Below, in pieces: positions 35,246-47,397 of a stretch of DNA of 64,000 nucleotides (position 1 is its first letter; every line of letters begins with the position of its first letter). The stretch spans positions 1,364,001 to 1,428,000 of the forward strand of contig JAMZAV010000159.1 of NCBI GenBank assembly GCA_024449915.1, in the 5' to 3' direction. The notes beneath the pieces are model-generated. The model was given only the letters and a program-made list of their open reading frames with translations. It was not told the origin of the DNA and did not search any database. The stretch is from Sweltsa coloradensis (Eukaryota; Arthropoda; Insecta; Plecoptera; Chloroperlidae). A program made the translations under genes and the position numbers.

Positions 35246-38200
35246 TTACTACGACTCTACGTGCAAGTTTCTTGTTGCATTTCCAACTATATTCACTAGA
35301 TGTTGCTAGGCTGAATGTTCACTTTAAGCTCACTTTCAGACCGCCGGAATTTCTCGCAAACCAAATAACCATCCAGTTTCACGGTCAGAGAGGTAGCAAT
35401 ATTTGCTATCTTGAAGGGGGTTGTCAAGCGATGCAATATAAGAAACCGTGACCTCCTATTTTCCACCCTTATTCCGCTACCACTCTCCCTCCCTCACACA
35501 AACACGTACATATACCCCACTCTAAAAATATCTTGTCAAGGTGAAAGCACCTCGTTATTTTAGGTGTGGTCAAACTGGCAGTTTGAACTACAGGATACAG
35601 AGTTAGGATAATCATTATGAAGTAAATAGGATTTGTTCAACGCTTACTTTCTTGGCATTGAAGTAACCGACACATACTTGCCATTAAATAGGTTTGTGTT
35701 CAACAAATCCAATCAGAATATTTAAATAATTATTTTCTTTACTTGGCATATCGTAATACACTGGTTTCACTGCGACCATGCTGTCACACGCTGGCATCGG
35801 GAGTATGTTACACTTCCTAACGAAAAGTCAAGTTATTCTCTAAACTAGATGTCAGATAGTTTTGCGCTTTCAACATCACAAAATTATTATGAATCAGAAA
35901 CAATCTTGGGTAGGCCTACAAAGTATATTGTTGAGCAAAAATTTAATTACGCTTAAGTTCTAGTACACGAAAACCAAAGTTCACGAATAGCTGTGGCGCA
36001 AATTTTGCCTATAGTGCAAATTTGCTCAAAAAAATATTTATGCACTTAAATTTCCTCTCACTTCCCATATAGTTATCATCGCCTAATCTTGTGTTCGTGT
36101 GTGTCCGTGCGTGTTTGCGTGTTTTCCGCGTTCACTTGATTATACCTCAGAGGAACTACGTTCTTATTATCCCAGAGGCTTAAAGAAGATACTCAGAACT
36201 GTATGAAAAACATTTTTGGTGGAAGATTTTACAATCACTTTAAGCACACAACAGCACAGCTAGTTTCTGTGATTTAGAGCGGACAACGAAAGTATGTACT
36301 GCTTCAACCGATGTCAACCGAACTTACAATTTTCAATTTCAAACATTATTACCGATCGATTCTTGAATTTGTAACCAGTCCATGTAGGGAGCGAACATAG
36401 CATGTATGACTTCAATGCTCGTGTGTGTTATACAGTACGTGTTTGCCTGTAATGTCCGCCCGAGTTGGTATTGAGAACGCTGCTTGTGCAATAGGGGCCT
36501 TACTTTTCGCCGGCATTGTTCACAAGCTAGGATCAGCCTGGGCAAGGGAACTGTGGGTGACATGATTGTGTCAGGGATGCAGGGAAGCGTGGTGTCCCGC
36601 ACTAAGGCGCCATCGCGAGCAGGTCACAGGTCATGCGGTTTGTTGGAATAGGGGTCCCTACTTCAAACATTCATAAAAGGAAAACACGATGTTTTATTTT
36701 CAGGCATTGATAACATAACTACAACTTGACACAAACATAATGTATAGAGCATTAGCGAGTGTGGTTCAATGGTGATGCAGATAACTACTGCAAGTTATGC
36801 ATAAAATGACTCGTTACCTAGCTCGTTTGGTTTGCGACAAATTTTCATCATGCAAAATAAAAACTATCACACGCTTACAATTCAAACAAAGAATTCTTAC
36901 ACGTATCGTTTATTAATAATGACATGTATTTATGTCATGACATAAATCAATTTTTCACAATTAAGTATTAAACTTGCAATGTTTTCTTTCGAGTTCAGTA
37001 TCGATGAAGAAAATGAAAGTGTATTGAGAATTAATCGTTATCCATGGCGGAATAAAGGATATCTTCCAACAAGTTTAGTGGGTATTTTCAAGTATCTATT
37101 TAAGCGTGTAATTAATTGTCTGAAACAGACTTTAGTGGTCCGGACTCACAGTCACTAATTATTGGAAATGCATTATCTTGTCCTCTAAAGACGCCGCTCC
37201 CTGTCAGGGCATGACGAAGCAGTTCTGTCTGATTTGACGTTTTAGCCAGGCACCGGACAGAGATGTATTGCATGGAGAAGGGGGGGGGGGAATTGCTTGC
37301 GAATCGCTAATTCCTACCAAGGAACCCACGTTTTGCAATGTTTGCACCAAAAACGACTTAGATGTCAGAAACTGACAAATTCTCATCAGCAAATTATGGG
37401 TATAGTTTCACGTTGGTTTCGACGCCGTCCGCTTGGGATGGATCTAAATAACACCTCAGTTCGACTTCGATAACAGATATTAAATTCCACCTTGTACTCC
37501 CGACAGCAAAACTTTACAAACGGACCAACTTCGTAAATCCAGTGTAAAGCAATGTCGTATTTCGACAATAAACATGGCTCACCTATTTATAAATACGATT
37601 CATAATACTTTAAGCTCGGGTGTGAACTGTAGCAAATGTAATTAGCATTTAGTGTAAACTTATCGAGCTAATTTGCCCATCACTAAATCTATTTTTTTAC
37701 TAAAAGTACTTTCTCGTAAATTCTTCTTTAACAGAGGTTATACGTTAACTCATTGCTGTAATCACAGACTGCCACAATTACAGCCTATACTAGTAGTAAC
37801 GAATGTTTGGCATTATTTGCATTATTATAGCATTATCTGTTTTTATTGTTTATTTTGTAAAACAATAAATGAAGCTTATAGCTACTTAACGTGCATGACA
37901 GGTAGTAAAAGTTTTCCTAATGAAATGTTGCCTCAACTAGGTCAAATTTAATCGTAACTATTTAAATAGTGGTTTGTGAATAATATGGAAGTCCGTGCAC
38001 GATTCTTATCGGGCACAATTAACCATTCGGATGTTATTTCAATGCATATAACTTCATGTTGTGTGTATCCCACACTTGGCTAGAAACTTCAAATAAATTG
38101 GAACGCCAAAGTAATAATGATTCAATTACATTCGGCAGCCGTGCGTATGTATTGTGTTTGGAAACATATCAAACTAGTTCTGGCACATGTGGCTTGTATT

Positions 38201-38520
38201 GTATGTGACAAGATTGACAATCGCTCATACAACGTCGGACAGTTTTGGAATGCTAATTGAATTATACGTTGACAGATGTATATTTCAAGTTTTATAGAGG
38301 TGATTTTGATTTATCATAACAAAAGAGCGATATTCATTACAAAATATTATGAAGAAAATGTTAAATTATTATAGAACGCACTGGTAGTTAATTTCCCAAA
38401 TTGATTTTACATTCAAGTTTGTATTTTTATTTTATTTTTCTTTTCAACAGAGCAAACTCGCTCTAAAGTTTAATTGATTTTTAGCAATTGTTTTGTGCCC
38501 CACACAATGGTTAATATTAT
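35246..38520. other. Spacer with minor features
   Basis: A perfect 17-bp palindrome, TCAAACTGGCAGTTTGA, lies at 35570-35586. A GC-richer stretch lies at 36430-36640 and a G10 run near 37280. No gene was recognised. Confidence 0.4.
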
Positions 38521-39898
38521 ACTAGGAAGCTTCGCAAACGCTTTTTCAGGCACGTTGTTGGATGAGCGTAATTGTTTAAGGGGTTATTTCACTTAAAATG
38601 TATGAAAAACCAGCAATTTTGCATTATTCTTGTTTTTTTTTTTAGTTTACTTTCTTTTATTTATTGACTATATAAATTTATTTTATGCTGATTTATATCA
38701 GCTAAAAGCATTAAATGATTTTTTTCTTGAGCGCTGCATGCTATTTTGCATGGGAAAATGGCTTACCAGTACTGATATTAGGCCTAATCTAGGGCTGTAT
38801 AGAGTGTTATTCATAACAATTTTAGTCAATTTTAAAGAATCCTAGATTAACAGATTATAAAGGCCAAGTGAATTCATGTAAAATAAATAAACTGAACCTT
38901 AAGGCTATGTTACACTCAAATTTACCAAAAAACAACATAAATAAACTTGAAATGCTATTAACTCAAAACTTTTATTCTAGCACATTTGTTAACATATTTT
39001 CCTACTTATCTTACAGTTTTGAAGATAAAAGGATAATTTCTTTTTTAATATGCTCACAAGTCTTATTCTGACAAATTCACTAGACACTTTTTTGATGGGA
39101 TTTATAGTCTTTTAATTAAAATATGGGAAATATAGATTTGTTACAAAAACATACATTTTCCAACAAAGCAAAGGCAAAAAATCATATTTATCAAACTAAA
39201 CAAAAATTATAAAATCCGTCTGGTAAATATTTAGATGTCTTGGTTTTTAATCTAAAACACCTATCACTTTAAAAAAAATGAAAATTGTAAAAGCCTTAGC
39301 ATTATCGCAGCATCATAGCAAAATCGTAAAATTGCAGTTATTATGAGAAATAATTGTTTGAATGCGCTCAAATTTCACACGAATAAATTAATTCATAAAA
39401 TTAAGGTTCTGTGAAAAAAACATTACAATCGGATAAAGCATGTAGGTGTTATAAGTCAAAGAATGTTTTAAAAATTTTAAAAATCGTAAAATTGTTATTT
39501 TTATAAGATTTTTTTTCGATTGCGCTCAAATTTTACAAGAATATATAAATTCATAAAATGAAGGTTCTGTGAAAAAATCATTACAATCGGATAAAGCATG
39601 TAGGTGTTATTTGTCGAAGAATTTTTTTAAATTCGAAAAAAATCGTAAAATTGCGATTTTCATGAGAAATAATTTTTCGATCGATTTTTCGAACCGTGCA
39701 GTTCTAGGTTCAGAGATTTAGAAGGCCTCCACAAAATTGCATCGCAATTGGAGTGTCTGTTTAGCCGGAATCGTGTTAACAAACAGACAAAAATACAAAA
39801 AAAAGAAAGAAAGAATAAAAAACATTCCGGATTTTTTTCTTCTGTGTTAGTGAAATGGAATCTTCGCTTCGCTCGCTACGCTCGCTACGTTCATCCAA
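38521..39898 (-). mobile_element. HINE-like element, class B interior, long variant with second-type 3' end
   Basis: The inverse 3' end starts ACTAGGAAGCTTCGCAAACG (38521), a different terminal sequence from most copies. It keeps the ACGTTG/inner TTGGATGAGCG arrangement and the 5' terminus at 39898. Class B units lie at about 39340-39700. Between about 38575 and 39300 there is some 700 bp not seen in other copies, which makes this the longest copy (1378 bp). Confidence 0.72.
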
Positions 39899-39994
39899 TA
39901 AATGCAATCACAGAAACACATTTATCTGGACTGTTATAATATTTTTGAACGGAATAAGAGAATAGATATTATGTCTTGTTACCGACATAATAGA

Positions 39995-40235
39995 TCAAGA
40001 AGTTAAACCCACGGCTCTGATTCGGGAGGTCTCGGATTCGAATCCTGCCACCGGCAATCATGACAATGTTTTTTATAGGTTTTATCTTCAGTCGTTAATG
40101 CGAATGCAAGGGATTGAATAATATTAAAACAGCCTTTGGACATTCTCTTTACCGTATCTAATTCTTAAGCACCAATAGCTAGGCACCTGAATGCATTGCA
40201 CCCTAGGCAGGCTTCCCACGACCAAAATAAAATTT
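39995..40235 (+). mobile_element. tRNA-derived SINE, copy 1
   Basis: A B box GGATTCGAATCC (40034-40045) with flanking T-arm pairing ends a diverged tRNA-like head. The body shares CAGTCGTTAATGCGAATGCA and the 3' block GGCTTCCCACGACCAAAAT with the copy at 52690-52950. The A box is degenerate. It would depend on a LINE partner for movement. Confidence 0.65.
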
Positions 40236-41640
40236 AAAAGCTAATTTTTCTTCTGTCTTGTTACGATTTTGATGTGTCGGATACTACTATCGCATTCACG
40301 CACTTAGTCCTAGATTTTGAATAAAATACAAAATACAAAAATAGAAATTTCAAAACAATTGCTAGTTACAGATCTCCTTAACCGTTTCATGGTTCAACTT
40401 TGTGATTTAAGAGGGAACTAAGATATTTGTACTTTCACAGAGAAAGTTTACTTTCATTTTTAGAATAATGTCTCATTCTACCCCCCGAGAATTCTAAAAA
40501 TACTCCCCAAAATGAAGTTATTTCCGATGAAGCGAGGGGCCTCAAAGAACAATGAGGCGGCAAAATGTTGACAACACAACACTTTCAGAAAGTTTTCTAG
40601 ATAGGTTGGCGAACTTTTAAAAGAACTCACCGTTGTAATCCATTAGGAAACTAAATACCGCTTAAGAAGTTGGGATGAGACCCCTTCGTAAGAATTCCGT
40701 GTTATGTAAATCAACACCATTGGGAATGCAAATTTAAAAAAAAACTAGAGTACAAGATTAGCGTGGATCCACAAAAATGCCGTACCAGTAAATGATACTT
40801 TTGATTTCTCAATTTCATTAATCGGGAAACACTCCCGTAGGTGTAATTGATTTACATAATATACTTATTGTGGTTTTAAGTGTAACAATGTGCTTTATGA
40901 GAAATCTTGTCGTAAGTTGTAATTTTTATTAAATTTGAGTTTGAATTTTATTTAATTATTTCCTGGGACTAATTTGATAATTAAATAGTTTCTTGTAACT
41001 TTGAACTGAGGTAACAAACCATACACAGAGTATTGGTGTAAAAATGTCTATCGTTGTGCTGAAGGATATCCCCACATATTTTTTGTGCTCTGCCTACTAT
41101 ATGCTCGATTGAGCTTCAATAACCGCCCACTATTATTATGCATACAACAGTGATAGTAATTTTTAACTCAATCAGACCACGCGTCCATTATATTGGACAT
41201 ATTTGTTTTGTTTTTTTTAATTTGAATTAAAGTCTTTTCAATTTGGCCCCAAAAATTAAAAAAGTTTGTGGAATTCAAATTCACATGTTTTTATGTCATT
41301 TTGATAGGACGAATAGTACCTTTTTTAAGGAAGATTGAAAATAGAAATCTGCACAAACGGTACAAATAAGTTGTTTTTTTCGCAAAAATTTAATATATTT
41401 CTAGTATTGCTGGTATTTGAGATATAGAAAAATAAAAATATGCGAAAAATGCACTTATAAATACATTTGAACATTAATCTTTGCTTTTGTTCAAAACCCA
41501 AAATTTCACTAAATTCCTTAAAAATTGACAAATTTCGATTTTTTTCCTTCATATTTGGTCGTATGTATCATGAAATAATTTTTAAATTTTGTGGAAAATT
41601 AATTATGCTCTGAATTATGAATTATGGTTGCAAATCAAAC
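40236..41640. other. AT-rich spacer with one short shared repeat
   Basis: Positions 40818-40849 are the inverse of the 32-bp sequence at 10786-10817. Otherwise nothing was recognised. Confidence 0.4.
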
Positions 41641-41649
41641 ATACAGAAA

Positions 41650-41720
41650 TTAAAAATCTCGCTCCACCGGGGATTGAATCCCAATGGCTTCTGCTGTCCG
41701 TCATAGTCGCCTACTCATTG
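41650..41720 (-). repeat. tRNA-like 3' region, foldback-family relative
   Basis: On minus, GGATTCAATCCCCGG forms a B-box/T-arm and is followed by ATTTTTAATTTCTG, the tail seen after the tRNA-like units at 10.7 and 55.15 kb. An anticodon-arm-like CGGACAGC also matches the 55-kb unit. The A-box half is not recognisable. Confidence 0.45.
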
Positions 41721-41764
41721 ACTCATTGATCATTCATTGAAACTCATTGATTTATAAATATCTG

Positions 41765-41935
41765 ATACACGTTCTTATTTAGTGAAGTTCCCCTATTGCA
41801 TTTATTTTATGTACGTCCGTACGTTCGTGCGTGTGCCACATCTCACGATAAAACAGAACATGACCTTCGATTGACATGCTTTTTTTACATTGACCTTTCA
41901 CAAGGATAATACATAATGTTTTGTTTGTATGAACC
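41765..41935 (+). repeat. Dispersed repeat family D, copy 4
   Basis: It shares TACGTTCGTGCGTGTG, CATCTCACGATAAAACAGAA and GATTGACATGC in order with the copies at 1.3 and 9.2 kb. Confidence 0.5.
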
Positions 41936-43023
41936 TGGGGGGCTGGGGGGCATGACTAGACTCCTTCCTCCACCCATAAAGTTAAAATAGATATGAAGTC
42001 GGCACCTCTTTAGCAATACAAGGAAACGTTAACACTTGAATGGATGTGGTTTAATAACGATAAGCTTGATTTCCTTATTTTGGTGAGATATATCCCATCC
42101 ATGCAAGTGTGATGTGCTATTCCATAATCATTTTTCTACGAACTCTAATATTATTTATCGATTTGATCAATGTTGAATATTGCGTTTGACAGTTTAATAG
42201 GGGCGTCTTCGTAGTAAACATATGAATTTATCCCTTCGGCATTGGCAAAATAGAATATCTCGAACACGTCATCTGTGCACAGTGAATTTCTATAGCAAAG
42301 ATCGATTTTTCAAACATGTTGGCCCTACATAATATATGTTAAACGTTTATCGCGTTTCTTTTTATAAAACGTTATTTATAAAAATAAAATAAAAAACTTA
42401 CCAACATTCACTAAAACTATCTGATTAACGACCTTACACCTCTAATAATATTATATATTTTTATTAATGTCTTTAATGTCGAATGACATTGATTTTTTAA
42501 TATATTCATTAAAAACATAACTGGGCTAGTCAAAATAAAAGTTTTACTAAAAATATAATGATAATTTTTTTCTGCTGAAATGCGATAAACCTGAGCTACT
42601 TTCTTGTACAAAAGAGATTAGGTTTTGTATAACATACTAATATGGCTGGCATGAATAAGACGCACGGATCGTTACTGCGGCATTTCCCTGGAAATACTAC
42701 GCGCTCTTGGACAGTTATTCCAATTTCCCACGTAATATGTCTCAAGGCCAAATGAGTTTTATCATAAACTATCTGCTAAGATTTATTCCGGGTAAAATAT
42801 TGTCCGAATAATACGAAAGTAGTACCACGACGAAGGCCGTAAACTGCACTAGATAACTTATTATGACGGTAAACGATGCTCTGCTAGCACTGGAGACATT
42901 GTTGGTCCACACAAACCATACAAAGTTCACCTTAGAAGACGGTACAGTCATCTACAGGGATTCGTCCTTCATCCACGGGATACCAATGAACATCGACTAT
43001 CAAGACGCAGCTACCAACTTGAG

Positions 43024-44570
43024 CAGGCACGGCGCCAGGATTCTAAAACTAGGGGGGCTAAGGTGGGGCTGACAAAATATTTAAGGGGGCTTACCTCTAA
43101 CCGGCTGGTAATAGTATTTATTTATATACGTCGGGATATCGCACCCGCACGGCAAGCATACAATCCGGGCTCGTTCCCGGTGAAGCCGTTTTTTATTTCT
43201 CTCTTAGACACCAATAATATAATTTACATATGTATGGTATAGTGCATAGCATGCATAGTATAAATAAACTCATTTTGGATTGAAGTATGTGTGTAGTGTG
43301 TGTGTATTTCTTGGGCCGTATTATCATTGGTATTATATATTCTTTTTTACAAGTTGATAGTGTTTCGATACAAATACATGCAGTTCTAAGGAGTTGCCAC
43401 GATTTTCACTGTCTGCACTTTCATCATTACCCCTCTGAGCAATACCCTGCAACGCACTACGCAGTGAATAACACAGCATCGGCGATAACTTTCAAGTACT
43501 AACTTATTCTATATTTTCGGCTACAAGAGCAGCATGAGCCGTGTTGATTTGCGTAGCTACAGAACCCTTCACTTTGCTATCCTGGTACGATTTACACGCT
43601 ATAGCACACGTTTTGTGGTGCAAACTGTTTGAATTAGACTTGAACCCTTTGTCTTTATCCATGGCTTTCTTCTAATTTTGATACCCATGATCAGTGAAAG
43701 CCAAAATACTTGACACCCTATTACCAGTACATTCAGTACGTTTGATTGTTTGGGCCCATCACTCACATTGTGCGATAAGTCTACCGGTCCAGGAACCAGG
43801 AACTTTACTAATTACTAAAGTGTTAGTCTGTGAATGTCTTTATAGAAGACGTTGTAGCTGTAGCTGTAGGTGTACTTACTATTTCATCCCGCACCCGCTT
43901 TGTTACACAGGATTTGTAGTCTTCTTTGTCAGAATCACTTACATTAGAACTAACAAATATTATCATGTTATGTCAGTTTAAAATTTTATTGGTTCAGTGT
44001 TCATCGCTAACACGCACATTGTCACGATCGCGGCATTCGCAAAGTTTTCGTTTATAACAACACTTGACACACTTGTAAAAAATAGATGAAGTGGTTGCCG
44101 TTTTGATATTTTTACATATAAGTTAATCATTAAAATACACTGCACGGGCATCACGGCAACAGCATTCGCACTGTTCTGAAAGCTAAAAGGGATGTGCCAT
44201 CCACGAGCAGGTCAAGCCGAGCCCAGCATTCAAGGAAACTATGCGCCCCAACCCCCTTCCCTTCTGGCCCAAACAACAAACGACGAGCTGATGTCCACTG
44301 GCCGTTGACCCATTTCCCTTCGCGCCTGCACACTATTTATTTTTTATTTTGCATCGTAAGGGTTATAAAATCCGGGATCAGTATAACAGCATCTGAAAAA
44401 GGATTTTTTTATTGTTTGGAAAATATATTGTACTCTCGAGGTAATAGTGGTGCTTCTAGTTTTTCAGTTCAGAATATAACTAGGATCAGCAAATGGGGGG
44501 GCTACTGGGGGGGCTAGCTACTGGCTAGGGGGGGCTGTAGCCCCCCTAGCCCCCCCTAGCGCCGTCCCTG
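43024..44570. mobile_element. Non-autonomous hAT-type DNA transposon
   Basis: The left end CAGGCACGGCGCCAG and the inverse of the right end CAGGGACGGCGCTAG match at 13 of 15 positions. They begin with CAG, as hAT termini do. The flanks AACTTGAG (43016-43023) and AACTTGTG (44571-44578) agree at 7 of 8, as expected of an aged 8-bp hAT target duplication. Subterminal G-rich repeats (CTAGGGGGGCTA) occur at both ends. At 1547 bp it is too short for a transposase, and none was recognised. A minus-strand tRNA-like T-arm (GCGGGTGCGATATCCCG) lies near 43140-43156. Confidence 0.72.
44523..44551. repeat. G/C-tract palindrome in hAT right end
   Basis: GGCTAGGGGGGGCT, two spacer bases, then AGCCCCCCTAGCC form a strong subterminal hairpin close to the right terminus. 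Confidence 0.7.
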
Positions 44571-44879
44571 AACTTGTGTAGCAAGCGGTACGCTCGCAAC
44601 GCTATTAATAATGTCTCTCAAATCAACTTGATTCTTCCCAATGATACGGAGATGTAAACTTTACCATTTTTAACGTAGTAACGACACTAATAGATCAGCT
44701 TTATGATTTACTCTGTTTTGTTGGTTTAAATTGATTCATATCTGTTTCTGATTGATATTAGTTGTATCTATTCAAACTGTTTTCTGTTTAGAACCATACT
44801 GTTCGAATAAATCAAAGTCAAAATCACATTGTGTATTGTTCAAAACAATGTATTTAAAATAGATGCCAGCGACTGTGGC

Positions 44880-45110
44880 TATAATCAAAACCCATGAGCT
44901 TTACTTCCACAGCGCGCGATCGTTGACATAATGCATCATTCGGCCGCGCGGATAGCAACATGCATTTCCACTGGATCGTGCTCTCTCGTGCTAGTAATCT
45001 AGCAGCGAGTGCGGAGGCTGGAATGATAGCGCAGTCCACCAATCACGTGACTTTACAATTGGTTTTCATTTCCCGGGGGATAAAATGCTATAACTACTCG
45101 CACACACAAC
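44880..45110. promoter_or_regulatory. Promoter-like patch: CCAAT boxes around a CACGTG E-box
   Basis: CCAAT at 45039-45043 is followed after one base by CACGTG (45044-45049), and ATTGG (inverse CCAAT) lies at 45058-45062. A TATA-like GATAAAATG lies near 45078. CpG content is raised (CAGCGCGCGATCG, CGGCCGCGCGG). This set is typical of promoters bound by NF-Y and bHLH-ZIP factors. No transcript start or ORF directly downstream could be shown. Confidence 0.35.
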
Positions 45111-45593
45111 CAAGAGTCATGCAAAGTTATAGCTTTTGAATTGTCGGTATTGTGATTCATGACGGACAGATAAAGGTGTCTCGTTAGTTATACGTGATAG
45201 TCTTGTTCGATGTTGTAGACTAGGTTAACTTCAGTAAACAAACGAATGCTTGGAGTTAGCGCCTTATATTTTCACTCCCAACTACTATTTGATTACTCTT
45301 GACGTATTCTATCTTTTTTTGCAAACCGTTTGAGTGAGATCGTCCGTTTTTCTTTTATGACTAAAATAAACCTATTTTCGTTTTGTTTCGCCCTTTTGAA
45401 TCATTTTCTTAATTTTTATTTGATTCATTTTAATCGGGGCTACAGGCAAACACACCGATATTACGATACGATACGATTTTTTTTTAAATTAAAAAACTTC
45501 AAAAACTATAGAACGAGGCGCTGATCCGCGGGTGTTCGCACTGTCCATACCACTGATTGTTATATTTCCTATTAAAAATATCAATCTTTGGTT

Positions 45594-45709
45594 TGTTATC
45601 GCTCACTCGTCGATTGCGTCGGGGCCTAAAGGGTTGGCTTAGTCTCTTTGATTTACTGTCCCCCACTGAAAATCAGTTATATAACTGAGTGGGTAGACTC
45701 TAAATACAA
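45594..45709 (-). repeat. Dispersed repeat family C, copy 2
   Basis: The reverse complement begins TGTATTTAGAGTCTACCCAC and continues ATATAACTGATTTTCAG, aligning with 7298-7413 through a GCGATAAC-type block. Confidence 0.5.
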
Positions 45710-45810
45710 TTTATTTGTTTTTTAATGTTTTAGAATGACAATGTATTCGGCCAAAATGCTGCAAATTCCAAAGAAATATCGATCTAGTTCTTCAAATTTC
45801 GGTTTGTGTG

Positions 45811-46112
45811 ATTATTGGTGGAGGTGCCGGTTATATTTTATAGAAATTCATCCTAACATTTCCTAATAGTGAAGGTGCCGGGTCATTCAACCCGAGTGTG
45901 AGAACGTTTTAGCATCTTTATTTCAACCTAACTCTTACAAATGGTGGAGGTGCCGGGTTCATTCAACCCGAGTGTGAGAACGTTTTAGCATCTTTATTTC
46001 AACCTAACTCTTACAAATGGTGGAGGTGCCGGTCATTCAACCCGAGTGTGAGAACGTTTTAGCATCTTTATTTCAACCTAACTCTTACAAATGGTGGAGG
46101 TGCCGGGTCATT
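45811..46112 (+). repeat. Tandem array, 76-bp unit
   Basis: GGTGGAGGTGCCGGG recurs with GAGG at 45947, 46023 and 46097, after two diverged starts at 45821 and 45871. The unit includes GAACGTTTTAGCATC and a small palindrome GGGTTCATTCAACCC. Period is 74-76 bp. It ends 270 bp before the HINE copy at 46384. Confidence 0.88.
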
Positions 46113-46383
46113 CGAAAATCCTATACTTGTAAATACAATAATTAGTTTGCAAACTTACCGTCGTTCTTTCAAATTTTAGTTTTTGACTTTTCGAAGATGT
46201 TGTAGTCCTATGGGGTTTAATTCTACTTTTTTTTACATGATTCCGTTTTGGAACCATTTTTGAAATTAGTCTTCAAAGACTTTGTGGTTTGTCGTCATGC
46301 GTATGATCAGTGAATATTTACAAACAGTCATATTTACAAAACAGTCAATCAAATTCATGTTTGTCTCCGAAGTATTGTTTTAA

Positions 46384-47147
46384 TTGGATGAGCGTAGCGA
46401 GCGAAGCGAGCGAAGCGAAGATTCCATTCTACTACACTGGAGAAAAAAATCCGGAATGTTTTTTTTTCTGTATTTTTGTCTGTTTGTCCACACGATTCCG
46501 GCTAAACCGATACTCCGATTGCGATGAAATTTTATGGAGGCCTTCAAAATCTCTGAACTTAGAACTGCCACGTTTTTGAGCGCAATCGAAATTTTTTTTC
46601 TCATGAAAATCGCAATTTTACGATTTTTTTCGATTTTTAAAAAATTTCTTCGACTTATAACACCTACATGCTTTATCCGATTTTAATGATTTTTGCACAG
46701 AACCTTTATTTTATGAATTAAGATATTCTTGTGAAATTTGAGCGCAATTGAAAAAATATTTATCATAAAAATCGAAATTTTACGTTTTTTTTTTCTTTTT
46801 TTAAACAATTCTTTGACTTATAACACCTACATGCTTTATCCGATTGAAATGATTTTTTCGCAGAACCTTAATTTTATGAATTTATATATTATTCTTAAAT
46901 TTGAGCGCAATCGAGAAATCATTTCTTATAAAAATTCCAACTCTACGATTATTTTTTAACAATTACGATTTATTAAAAAAAATTAGAAAATTAAAGTTAA
47001 TTCTTTATTTTATTTTTTTAATTTAAAAAAATTTCAATTTAATAATGATTTTTCCACAGAACAACAGAAAATTCCCATAACACATGGCAGCTCAATGCAC
47101 CAATTACGCTCATCCAACAACGCGGCGGGACTTAAGCGTTTTCCTAG
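46384..47147 (+). mobile_element. HINE-like element, interior class B, full copy
   Basis: The 5' terminus TTGGATGAGCG (46384) is followed by three 9-bp repeats. Two interior units share ACTTATAACACCTACATGC at 46653 and 46816 (163-bp spacing). The inverse repeat CGCTCATCCAA lies near 47107, then the AACGC/GCGTT stem, and the terminal CTAG is at 47144-47147. It is 764 bp long and non-coding. Confidence 0.82.
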
Positions 47148-47397
47148 TTTATTTATAACATCCATGTTTTTCATATCCATTTACGAGCTTTAATATTATT
47201 TGTTCACATCCACCTAGATTCTAGCTAGAAGATATACATTATAAGCGGAGTGAGATTTGTTGAAAATAAAATGATCTCTTTACCAATTCTATTGTAAACT
47301 AGACAGAATTCATTGTCATATTCTGATTGCGGAGTTACATGGTGTATATTCTGTCGATGTGTACCAAACCTAAGTGATGTTTATACTTCCATGTAAC

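Larger units (their letters stand above)
42659..44657 (+). pseudogene. Decayed ORF split by a hAT insertion, unidentified
   Basis: One reading frame is open from 42659 to a TAA at 42809, then to a second TAA at 42854. From an ATG at 42863 it continues to the transposon edge at 43023. After the hAT element and one copy of its target duplication are ignored, the same frame resumes at 44571 and ends at TAA 44655. That is about 147 codons with two internal stops, where roughly eight to ten would be expected by chance. Pieces such as ALLALETLLVHTNHTKF and SRHG-free DYQDAATNL before the junction look protein-like. No family is recognised, and I cannot say whether it was a host gene or mobile-element gene. 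Chance openness is possible. Confidence 0.38.

Noticed and set aside
35125..35451. 108-codon plus-strand frame
   Set aside because: Begins at GTG rather than ATG and has no protein features; only the splice-like sites nearby were kept as a weak note.
36339..36602. Minus-strand frame containing ACEQCRRK, suggestive of a zinc cluster
   Set aside because: Only two cysteines, no ATG at the start of the frame and no further zinc ligands; judged a chance resemblance.
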